Below, piece by piece: positions 28,994 to 39,043 of a stretch of DNA of 64,000 bases. This DNA comes from Strigamia acuminata (Eukaryota > Arthropoda > Chilopoda > Geophilomorpha > Linotaeniidae): assembly GCA_949358305.1 (NCBI GenBank), contig OX442316.1:15872001-15936000 (forward strand), read 5' to 3'. Under the pieces are notes generated by a model. It had not been told where the DNA came from and searched no databases. It saw only the letters and a program-made list of their open reading frames with translations. Numbering within the stretch: the first letter of the stretch is position 1; each line of letters begins with the position of its first letter. The position numbers and the translations under genes were made by a program.

Positions 28994-30639
28994 ATGGCGA
29001 CCGATCACTTGTACCAATGCTCGTACTGCGAATTTTCGTCTCCAAATTTAAACACCGCGCAAAACCACATCATCACCCATGAACCGGCGGTCCAGGCGGC
29101 TGCAACTGAAGCTGAAGGTGAAGTGCGGCTTTTGGAGCCCAGATTAGCTCGTAATTTTGTCATTCGGCGAGAATTAGCGTGTTGTTATTGAAAAAATGGC
29201 AATTTTTCTCTAAGTTACTTTAGAAAATGACGAGAATTACATGAACAATTTGAAATGGACGAGCAACATGTCGCAACTGCTGCTGAAACTCTACGTCGAC
29301 CACAGGGCGATGCTCAACTCGCCGCACGTTCCAAATAAGAAGGTTGAAATATATACGGTAATTTAGTTTGATTGCGTTAACGAACCAATTAATTTTTGCT
29401 CTCTAGGTTTGGATGCTCATCAGTAATATTATGAATGAAAACGGGTACGCGGTGTCCGGGGAACAGTGCGATGCCAAGTGGAGGAGTTTGAAGAAGGCCT
29501 ATAAGAAGATTAAGAGTCAGAACTATAAGTCGGGCAATAGGAAAAAGTGGGAGTTTTTTGATACTATGGATGAGATTTTGAGTAAACAGCCGGACGGTGA
29601 AGCCAGTTCGAACGGTGCTAATGCTAATTTGGGTTTTTTGGGTTTTTTTGTGATTTTTGTTTTTAATTTTTTTGTTTTTTTAGAAAATGCTGATGATAAT
29701 CCTGAGGACTTAAACAGCAGTAATGATGGTTTTTATTTTTTTGATAATTATTTTGATAATTATTGATTTATTTGTGGTTGTCGATTGGATTTTTTGGGGA
29801 ATTGGGTTTTTGTTTTTGGAGGGGAAAGTTAATATTTTTGGGCGATTTAAAAAAGTTAATTTTAATTTTAATTTATTTATTTTATTTTGTTAAATTTTAA
29901 TTGAAGATTTGAAATTTTCTGTGAAAGTATAACGGAAAAATGAAAAATTTTCAAATTTTCTCCGCAAATATATCGAAAAAAATGAACAAATTCAAATTTC
30001 CCTCCAAAATTTAACGAAAAAATGAAAAAAAATACAAATATTTCATCAAAATTTAATGAAAAAATGAAAAAAATACAAATATTTCATCACAATTTAATGA
30101 AAAAATGAAAAAAATACAAATATTTCATCAAAATTTAATGAAAAAATTTCAAATTTCTCCTCAAAATTTAGCAAAAAAATGAAAAAAACCAACAAAATTC
30201 AATTGACAATCATCATTTCTTAAAATTAAACAAACCAAAACATTTTCACATAAAAAAATTTAAATTTCTTGCAGCCGAAAACGAAGTACTAGTGAACGCC
30301 TCCAAATCCCGCAAACGCTCCGCACTACCCGACGAAGAGCCCGAATGGTTCAAATCCTACAGAGAAGAAAGGCGGAACATGCAAAAAGAACGCGCCGCAC
30401 TCGGCAGGGAAATGCTGGCCGTCATGAAAAGCATGGCCTCCCAGATCTCCGAAACACCCAAAGAACTACAAACGGCCGTTGTGTCCACACCCAAACAGCC
30501 CATCAAAAAAACAGCGCTACCTGATGACGAACCCGACTGGTTCAAAGCATACAGAGCCGAAAGACGAAGTATGCAGGACGAAAGAGCGATCCTGTGGAGG
30601 GAAATGCTCGGTGTGATGAAAAACATGATACCCAAGTGA
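28994..30639 (+). CDS. C2H2 zinc finger plus Myb/SANT-like DNA-binding protein
   Basis: 292 residues in five exons: 28994-29117, 29224-29342, 29407-29632, 29684-29728, 30275-30639. Residues 7-29 form one C2H2 finger (YQCSYCEF, then HIITH). Exons 2-3 encode a Myb/SANT-like (trihelix type) domain with LKWTSNMSQLLLKLY, SGEQCDAKWRSLKKAYKKIK and WEFFDTMDEI. The C-terminus carries two tandem copies of a 37-residue unit beginning ALPDEEPEWFKSYREERR and ALPDDEPDWFKAYRAERR, probably helical. It faces a Harbinger-derived protein tail to tail, 111 bases away. Harbinger/PIF transposons carry just such a Myb-like partner for their transposase, so a transposon origin is likely. Its present function is unknown. 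Confidence 0.85.
29930..30200. repeat. Degenerate repeat in intron 4 of the Myb-like gene
   Basis: Units of about 42 bases with AAATTTAATGAAAAAATGAA and ATACAAATATTTCATC, four to five copies. Confidence 0.75.
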
Positions 30640-30750
30640 ACACACACAACACACACAACAAAATAAGAATTCATTAATTAAAATAAATAAAAACTGTTGA
30701 CTTTTTCCCCTTTTTATTTTTTATTTTTAATTTTTAAATTTAAATTTTTA

Positions 30751-32892
30751 CTACAATAAAGCCGCAATGTAGTCCCGTTTGCCAATTCCTTCTTGCGTCT
30801 GTTCGCTCGACACGATTTGTTCTTCCGAACTGTTCAACTCGGACAACTCGACCGGCGGATCGTCCCTGATTTGGCACACATTGTGGAGGATGCAGCACGC
30901 ATGCGCGACTACTGGGATTAAGTCTGCTCGGCCCATGTCGAGATATTTCAGGCGCCGGAATCGTCCTTTGAGGAGTCCGAACGCACGGTCCGAAATGCGG
31001 CGTGTTTCGGCGTGGACGGCGTTGAATTTCGCCTGGGTTTCCGTCAAGCGAGGTTCGGCGTACGGGGTTATCATGTTTTTCGTGAGCGCGTAGCAACCGC
31101 TGCCCAACAGACACGTTTCCAGCGGCGCGTATTTTTCAGACTCGGTTTCCAACAGGGCGGATATTTCAGATTTCGCGTAAACCTCTTGGCCGGCTATGGC
31201 GCCTACTTCGCCGATGTGGATGTCCGTGAAAATACCTCTGAAAAAAATCAAAAAACGATTAAAAATGATCAGAAAAGATTTAATTTGGTCAGAAAACGAT
31301 TAAGAATAATTAAAATGGTCAAGAAAGATCAATAAACGACCTAAAAAGGTCAAAACCGATCAAAATAATAAAAAAAAAACGATCTTAAATGATCAAAAAC
31401 GATTTAAGAACATTTAAATTGGTCTAAAAACGATCTAAAAACATTTAAATTGGTCAAAAAACGATTTAAGAACATTTAAATTGGTCAAAAAACGATCTAA
31501 AAACATTGGAATTGGTCAAAAAACGATTTAAGAACATTTAAATTGGTCAAAAAACGATCTAAAAACATTTAAATTGGTTTAAAAAAATTTAAACTTGTCA
31601 AAAAACGGTCTAAAAACATTTAAATTGGTCTAAAATCATTTAAATTGGTCAAAAAACGATCTAAAATCATTTAAATTAGTCAAAAAACGATTTAAGAACA
31701 TTTAAATTGGTCAAAAAACGATCTAAAAACATTTAAATTGGTCTAAAAACATTTAAATTGGTCTAAAAACATTTAAATTGGTCAAAAAACGATCTAAAAA
31801 CATTTAAATTGGTCAAAAAACGATCTAAAATTATTTAAATTGGTCTAAAAACATTTAAATTGGTCATAAAACGATCTAAAAACATTTAAATTGGTCAAAA
31901 AACGATCTAAAAACATTTAAATTAGTCAAAAAACGATCTAAAATTATTTAAATTGGTCTAAAAACATTTAAATTGGTCATAAAACGATCTAAAAACATTT
32001 AAATTGGTCTTAAAACGATCTAAAAACATTTAAATTGGTCAAAAAACGATCCAAAATCGTTTAAAAAACGAGTATTAAAGAAATAAATTATTTTTTTTCG
32101 ATTAACCTGTGATCGCAAATCGCTTGCACCAAAATGTAGAAGAATTTCTTGCCACACGCATAACCGGTCGGCCAATTCCTCGGCGCTTTGATGGGTATGT
32201 GTGTGCCGCCAATCACACCAATCACGTCGGGAAATCCCGCAATTTGTTTAAAACCCTCGATAATCTCCCCTACATATTCTCCTTCGGGCCACGTGACGAA
32301 CTGTGGCGCCGATGACACCAAAACATTGCATATATTAATCGCCCGGTTCCACACTGTTTGCTCGGCCACTGCGAATCTGTTTGCGATTTGTCTGCAAAAT
32401 AAACGAAACGAATTAAAAATCTCAAACCCTAAAAATCAAATCAACCGATTACTTATATGTTTCTTGGTTCGTGAGTAACCAGATTGTCATTAATAATTGT
32501 TTATCGACTTCTATCGTCGGTCGACCGACGCCCTCGTGCAAAATTGACGGCGCGATCTGCAAAAAAGCGACAAAAATGTCAAAAATGTCAAAAACCGCCA
32601 AAAAAAATTCGTTTTTTTGGTAAAAATTGGTTTGGGAATTTAATTTCGTGTCTACTTTTTCCAGTAACCATTCGAATGTCGTTCTGCTTAGTCGGAAATG
32701 TTCCTGGAATTCGTCCGGGGTGTATTTGGCCACTACGTCTTCGGCGTACCCGTTGGGTCGTCTCCGTTTGATGCGCTGGTTGTTCGTCCGAAGAAGCGTG
32801 AGCATCGTCAGTTCGTCGTCGTCTTCCGATGACGAGAGGTCGTCTTCGAGTTTTTTCAGTAAACTTATCATAGCCATTAGTTTGACGTCCAT
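30751..32892 (-). CDS. Harbinger transposase-derived protein, catalytic triad lost
   Basis: 370 residues in four exons: 32892-32656, 32556-32453, 32391-32107, 31237-30751. The fold follows PIF/Harbinger transposases and HARBI1, with FRLSRTTFEWLLEK, GVGRPTIEVDKQLLMTIWLL, IAGFPDVIGVIGGTHIPIK, DHRGIFTDIHIGEVG, YALTKNMITPY, RAFGLLKGRFRRLKYLDM and CCILHNVCQI. The DDE residues are gone. The Asp before GTHI is Gly (codon 32208-32210), the Asp of the LLGD motif is Ser (31099-31101), and the Glu before RAFGLLK is Asp (30988-30990). The frame is otherwise intact with clean introns, which points to domestication rather than a dying transposon. The Asp of the conserved SVHD loop is also lost (AIAG). The partner gene is the convergent Myb/SANT-like protein. 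Confidence 0.9.
31240..32065. repeat. Minisatellite in intron of the Harbinger-derived gene
   Basis: Some 25 units of 25-32 bases combining ACATTTAAATTGGTC and AAAAAACGATCTAAAA nearly fill the intron between exons 4 and 3. Confidence 0.93.
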
Positions 32893-33657
32893 TCTGGGTT
32901 GTTTTGGTTGTTTTATTTGGGGGAAAACGGATCAGGAATCAAAATACCGCTCATAAACGTAATAAAACAGAATCGGTCAGGTTCGTTGCTCGTATGGCAT
33001 TGTGGGATTGGTCTTCCCTGGTGGCTGTTGTGTGCTGGCGATAAAGCAGACGACGAACGGGATTTTTATGGAATGAAAATGTTATAAATTATGTTGTGTA
33101 TTTTCAAATAAATCTGTATTTCTGTTATAAGTTATATAAATGAGTTTTATTTTAATTTTTATTAATTTAAAAACAACAAAATTAGATTTGAGAAGAATAA
33201 AAAGTAATTCAATATTTTTATTAATTTATTTTTGAATTTCCCCATATGTTTGTCGGTTTACTACATTTTTCTGTATTTTATAATAATAAGTAATTAAAAT
33301 CGCCGCTCGATTTTACTTTTTTTTGACACTAGAGCGACCGCAGAAATATATTTAACTTCCGGTGTCTCCTTCGAGTGAAACGGTATATTTCGTTTATTAT
33401 TGATTATCCGAGAATTTTGCGGGAAAATTATAAAAAACCAATATAATTCAACCGAGCGAAACACGTTCAAATGTCAAGACATCGATTCAAAACTCCAAAA
33501 GCCGCCGATTTTCGTGATCGAGAAAGAGAACAAACAACTTCCCGTTTCCATGCCAACCAAACGAGCACAAACCAAAACAAAAACATGAAGCGTGAAATAT
33601 CAGTATCGATGACACGAAGCACAAGAAAATCGTCTTAAAAACAATTAAAACATCACC
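32893..33657. other. Divergent promoter region, Harbinger-derived gene / BBS1
   Basis: No coding sequence recognised. It is AT-rich in the middle (33100-33300). It contains the X-box-like site listed separately. Confidence 0.5.
33544..33557 (+). promoter_or_regulatory. X-box-like RFX site upstream of BBS1
   Basis: GTTTCCATGCCAAC fits the RFX X-box pattern of two half-sites around AT (GTHNYY AT RRNAAC) with one mismatch. It lies 100 bases before the BBS1 ATG, the distance expected for ciliary genes. Confidence 0.5.
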
Positions 33658-36628
33658 ATGTGGAACACGAATAGTTATCAGAACGATAATACTCCAACAT
33701 CTTGGTAAAAACTGAACAATTTGATCCAAATTTTGTAAAAATTTTCAAAACTTTCTAATTTTTTAATGAATTATTTCAATTTCCAGGAGCGTGCAAGCGA
33801 GTCGATGGCTCAACGCGAATTACGACCCCGTCGCGACCCTCTACACGTTTTCCCAATGCTTGGAGTTGTCCGATTTGAAAGGCGACGGCGATTTCAGTTT
33901 AATTATCGCCGATTTGGGCACAGCCGCGATCAACATGAAATTAAAAGTATTCAAAGGTAAAATGTAAAATGTAAAACAAAATAATTATTTATATAAAAAT
34001 TGAACGTTTTTTAAGCCTAAAATTAATTTTTTTCTTCATTGCAGGTGTGAAATTAGCGAATGAAAACACGTTGATTGATCTTCCCAGTGGAGTCGTGTCG
34101 TTTCACATGGATACTTGCGAACCGCGAGTTTCAGGTTGAATGGAATGTGTGAATTGGGTTGAATTTTGTGGATATTTATTTATTTATTTTTTTTATTCGT
34201 GTTTCAGCAATCGCAGTTGGGGGTGGATCTCATATTTATATTTATAAAAATCTCCGTCCGTATTTTAAGTTTACTTTGCCAACTTTGGATGTGAATCCGA
34301 TGGAACAAGATATTTGGATGCAGGCTAAAGCAGTTAGAACGGATAATATATATATTTTTTGTGGAAATTTTAATTTTTTGTTATATTTTGTAGGAAAAAA
34401 TTGATATTTCCATGTTGAGAGAATTGCTAGAAGGTGTTAGGTTTGTTTGTGAATGAAATTTTGGTATTTTGGTGTTTATTTTGGTAAAAAATTCAAATTC
34501 TAGAAGTGAAATCGGGGAAAGTAGTCTCACAGCACGATCTCAAAGGTATTTTAGGTTTAAAAAAGTGAAATTTTGGTGAAATTTTGATGAAATTTTGATG
34601 AATTTTGGTGAAGTTTTGATGAATTTTGATAAAATTTAATTAAATGTGATAAATTTTGATAAAATTAGATAAAATTTTGATGAAATTTGATGAAATTTTG
34701 ATGAAAGTTGATGAAATTTTGATGAAATTTGATGAAATTTTGATGAAATTTGATAAATTTTGATAAAATTTGATAAAATTTGATGAATTTTGATGAAATT
34801 AGATAAAATTTTGATGAAATTAGATAAAATTTTGATGAAATTTTGATAAAATTTGATAAAATTTGATGAATTTGGATGTTTTTTTAGGTTTTTGATGTTG
34901 GAAGCTGACGAAATGGAACAATTTGCAAATCTGCATAAAAATCATCCATTGAAACGTCAAGTAAAACCATCAATTTAAAAATCCCGAATAAAATCTTAAA
35001 AACAATTTTTATCCAAAATTAAAGACCGTATTGACGTGTCTTAGCACCTTGAAGAAATCAATGTCGGAAGACGATGCTGTGAGCTGCTTGGTATTGGGGA
35101 CAGAAAATAAAAGCATTTATATTCTGGATCCAGAAGCTTTCACCATCCTAACATCGGTTACTAACTCAACTCAATTCAATTTTTCACTTTCAAACTTACA
35201 TTTCCCCCCCATTTAATCCAGATGATAGTTCCCGCAGTTCCAGTTTTTCTCTCCGTCAGTGGATTATTCGACGTGGAATTCAAAATAATCGTCGCGTGCA
35301 GAAACGGGTGTTTATACACATTAAAAAGGTTGCAAAAAAATATATATTTATAACATAATTATTTAAAAAAAAAAATTTATTTATTGATTTAGAGCGGCAA
35401 AACAGGCGCGACTCTGCGTCGAATTGTGTTCGCAACCTGTCGGACTGGAAAAAGTCGGCAAAAACATCATCGTGGGTTGCATGAACGAAACACTCCGATG
35501 TTACACGATGAAAGTAATAAAAAATAATTTTAAAAATAATTTTAAAAATAATTTTAAAATTTTTTTGATTATTTTAGGGGAAAAAACTGTGGCAAATACA
35601 ACTGGGAAAAACAATCAAATCCATGTGCAGCGTGGAAGTGAAGCAACTAGGAATAATATTAATCGCAGTCGCACTTTCCGACGGATTAATCCACTTTTAC
35701 CTCGACCGATTTCTAGTGGACGTGATGGTCGCCGAAGATACCGTCGTCGCGCTCAAATTCGGCCGGTTCGGCAGAGAAGACAACACTTTGGTCATGGTCA
35801 CTCAAAGCGGAGGTTTAATCGTTAAAATTCTTCGTCGAACCGCGCAGTTTGAGGCGAAAGATCAAGCGATGGGGCCACCGGCGGCACAGAACCAAAAACT
35901 CAACATTCCAAAGAAAACGAAATTGTTTGTTGATCAGACGATGCGCGAGAGGGAAAATCCAGTCAGTGCGTCAAGTTAATCGATTAATTTAACCCTTTTT
36001 ATATCGATTTTTGATCGAATTTCGTCTTTTTCAGTGATGCATCGCATGTTCCAACAGGATTTATATCGTTTGAGGTTGGAAGTTGCTAAAAATTACGTGA
36101 AATCGCTGCAGTCGAGCGAAATACCGTTGGCAAACGACCCGGAAGACCCGATTAAATTGACCGCTCAGGTGCACGGATTGGGCCCCGTTTTTGGGCTCAA
36201 AATATTCCTCCAAAACACTTCGGCGAATAAATTACTCATGAATTTGGCGTTGACTTTTCAATACGACGATCGCATTTATTTAATCAATAAGAATTACATG
36301 GAGGTTGTGAATTTATTTAAATGTTTTTTTAAATTTTTGGTTTAAGAATTTGTTTGTTTTTAGGTTTCCGTTTTGGTTCCGGGTCTCGAGTATTGTTTCG
36401 AGAGCGAAGTGCGTTGCGTTACCGATTTGGCAGTCGCAGATAAGATCAAAGTATGAAATAAATACAAAAAAAATTGTATGAATCATTTATTCACGTGTTT
36501 GTAATATTTTATATTTTTTATTGTAATAAATTCAGGTGTTTCTTATCAAACCAGATGTTAATACAACGCCGGTTGTAACTGCGAGTATAAACATGCCAGT
36601 CAGTGAAACCGCGTCATTCCGCGCATAA
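33658..36628 (+). CDS. BBS1: BBS1, BBSome subunit
   Basis: Core subunit of the BBSome coat that exports membrane proteins from cilia with ARL6. 596 residues (human 593). Exons: 33658-33704, 33787-33956, 34045-34134, 34208-34332, 34394-34440, 34504-34545, 34888-34960, 35025-35156, 35222-35328, 35393-35513, 35578-35965, 36035-36303, 36364-36450, 36536-36628. Recognisable blocks: [73 protein letters not shown] and [15 protein letters not shown]. They form the N-terminal beta-propeller and the C-terminal ear-like domain. The gene appears complete. Its presence implies an animal with ciliated cells, such as sensory neurons. Confidence 0.97.
34560..34875. repeat. TTTTGATGAAATTTGATGAA repeats in BBS1 intron 6
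   Basis: Short degenerate units of TTGATGAAATT, TTGATAAAATT and AGATAAAATTT. Confidence 0.85.
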
Positions 36629-36832
36629 AATCGAAGAAAAATTCATTTTTATTTAATTTAATTTAATTTATTTGTCATTAAAATATACAGTACTAAATTC
36701 GTTGTGAAAAATTTCATTCATCACTAGGAATGTCGATTAGATTGATGCTAATGACAAGAAAAACTATAAATGCAAAATTTCGAACAATATTTGAAACGAA
36801 TTATTGGCAGTGCGCGATTTTAAATTGCGTTT

Positions 36833-37434
36833 CTATGCTAAACCATGAGCGGCAATAAGTTCTTCGACTTTCTTCACGTAGGCTTCTTTGGCATCGTTTT
36901 GAGCGACTCCTTTAAATAAAAATGATTAAATTTAGAGATAATTCTGATTTTTTTTCTTTCATATCAGTTTTGAACGTTCAATGGTTAAAGATCTCATCGT
37001 GCGTGGGTGTGGAATGATAAATCGCACCAGGAAACACGATGAATCGATTCTTTCTTGTCGGTTTTCAATGAAAATTTACAATTAATTCATTTGATTCACC
37101 TTTTTTGCCATTCCACGAGTCCCATTTCGCTTTGCCCTTCAAATCCAACATGCCGGGTCGCGCTATGAAAAATTCGATTAAAAAATATAAATATATTTAA
37201 ATTTATGTAATATATTATTGATTTTGATTTTTTTTTACATGTGTTGCAGTCTCCGACGGTTCCTTGCTTGAATAAAGCGTAGATTGCTAACATGTCGGCG
37301 TCGCTCGGAGTGCTTTTGAGTTTTTTTACGTTTTCAGCGGCTTTCTGGAATCGCTAAAAATATAGAAATATTTGAGTTGTTGAGTGGATTTTATGATTGA
37401 ATGAATGAATGTTAGTTACGTCGTCGAGAGACAT
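36833..37434 (-). CDS. DBI: Acyl-CoA-binding protein (ACBP/DBI)
   Basis: Soluble carrier of long-chain acyl-CoA esters. 89 residues in four exons: 37434-37420, 37353-37239, 37162-37100, 36909-36833. It starts [17 protein letters not shown]. The ligand-binding signature is present: [35 protein letters not shown] and [15 protein letters not shown], matching human DBI of similar length. It is divergent from RPL37A, with 572 bases between start codons. Exon 1 carries only five codons, so the true start is easily missed. Confidence 0.96.
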
Positions 37435-38006
37435 GGTGAGAATTGATCGAGAGTCAGGTAGCGCGATTTAAAACGATGTTGAAGTGAGAGTTAGACCACA
37501 CTGCAAGTCGTGGATTTAAATTCAGGCCTTTTATAGGATCAGGGCCACCAATTGGCAAAAATGTACGTTAAGTTAAATAATAAATAACGTCATCCACTTA
37601 GTGTGGATTATTTTTTTTTTTTTGGTTTTTTTGTTTATGAGTTATTTATTATTTATTGGTGGATATATTAAAGTGATTTTGATTATATTTTTATATTTAA
37701 TGTCGATATTAAAAAATTAGAATCTGCCGCTAGAGGTCTCAATGCCGGCGTGAGATCGATACTAAAATCGCCGTTTATTTGAGTTTGTTTCTCGGTTTTT
37801 ATTTATCGATTTAATTTTTTAAGGAATTTAATTGGTTTTCCGTTTGTTTTTAAAGTTCGCGAAGATAGGCTTTTCTCCAATTAATCCAAATTTTAAGTTT
37901 TAAAAGCGCCGCGCAACTATCCATTCTGACACCAGAGCGAGCGACCAAGCATTCGTCACTTCCTGTTTCTTTCCCATTTGTGACATTCAAAGCACAATTC
38001 AAAGCA

Positions 38007-38612
38007 ATGGTAAGTAAAATTTTAATCTTTGTTCATCGGGTCTACAAATTAATTTAATTTCAAAATTTATCGAACGATGAATCCACCGAGTATCATTTTA
38101 CGTATTAAACCTCAAATTAGTATGGCTTTTCGCGCTACACCGGCATAATTCATGCACTTTTCCTTCTCCATTACTAATTCCCCCGTGAAATCGTTTCTAA
38201 TATTTCAGGCTAAACGCACGAAGAAGGTTGGCGTTGTCGGCAAATACGGCACGCGATATGGAGCTTCATTGAGAAAAATGGTGAAAAAGATGGAAATCAC
38301 CCAACACGGCAAATACACGTGTACATTTTGCGGAAAAGTGAGTACGAATGTGAAAACTGAAAAACCGATTTTTAATTGTACGAAATTTCAATTTTATTAA
38401 GGAAACGATGAAACGTAAATGCGTCGGCATTTGGAATTGTAAAGGCTGCAAGAAGGTAGTAGCTGGTGGAGCGTGGGTCTACAGGTAAATAAAAGTATAA
38501 AAATAAATAAATATAAAAATTAATTAATTTATAATTTATTTTATACAGCACGACCGCTGCAGCGACAGTACGAAGCGCCGTACGACGTCTCCGTGAATTA
38601 AAAGAACAATAA
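38007..38612 (+). CDS. RPL37A: 60S ribosomal protein eL43 (L37A)
   Basis: Zinc-binding protein of the large ribosomal subunit. 92 residues, identical in length to human. Exons: 38007-38009 (the ATG alone), 38209-38337, 38402-38484, 38549-38612. Sequence [20 protein letters not shown], then the four zinc-ligand cysteines CTFCGK...CKGCKK (human C-x2-C...C-x2-C), [11 protein letters not shown] and [10 protein letters not shown] start codon alone in exon 1 is typical of ribosomal protein genes. A pyrimidine-rich stretch near 37966-37978 could be a TOP-like initiator. Spliced phases all agree. Confidence 0.98.
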
Positions 38613-39043
38613 ACAAAATTGGAAATAAATAAAAACACAAAAAAATCCTTAAAAAAAATTTTTTATTATTATCATTAACAAATAGCATTTTTTTAAGTTA
38701 ATATCTAACGCATTATATTACAAATATCTGCAAATTCGGTAGAAAAAACAAAACATTTAACAAACCGTGCGCAAAAAAACATAAAAAGTTGCAAATCTAA
38801 ATTTTATTACATATAAACCGTCATAATTTAAGTACAATATTAATTTACAATAAATATAAAAAAACCACGCGTGAAACTTTGATTATAATAAAAAAATAAT
38901 AATAATTAATTTACATACATCCGAAACTAAAAAAACGAAAAAAAAAAATCTAAAAATTACAAATTTTTACATTTAAAAAAACAACAAAAAAGAAATAATT
39001 CAAATTTCATGATCTTTTCATCAAATAAAAACAATAAAAAGTT
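38613..39043. other. AT-rich spacer between RPL37A and RETREG 3' ends
   Basis: A convergent 3' flank with A-rich and TTTAAATT-rich sequence. No gene seen. Confidence 0.5.

Noticed and set aside
31012-31335. Plus-strand frames opposite the Harbinger-derived exons
   Set aside because: They are shadows of the minus-strand coding exons, which carry the conserved motifs.
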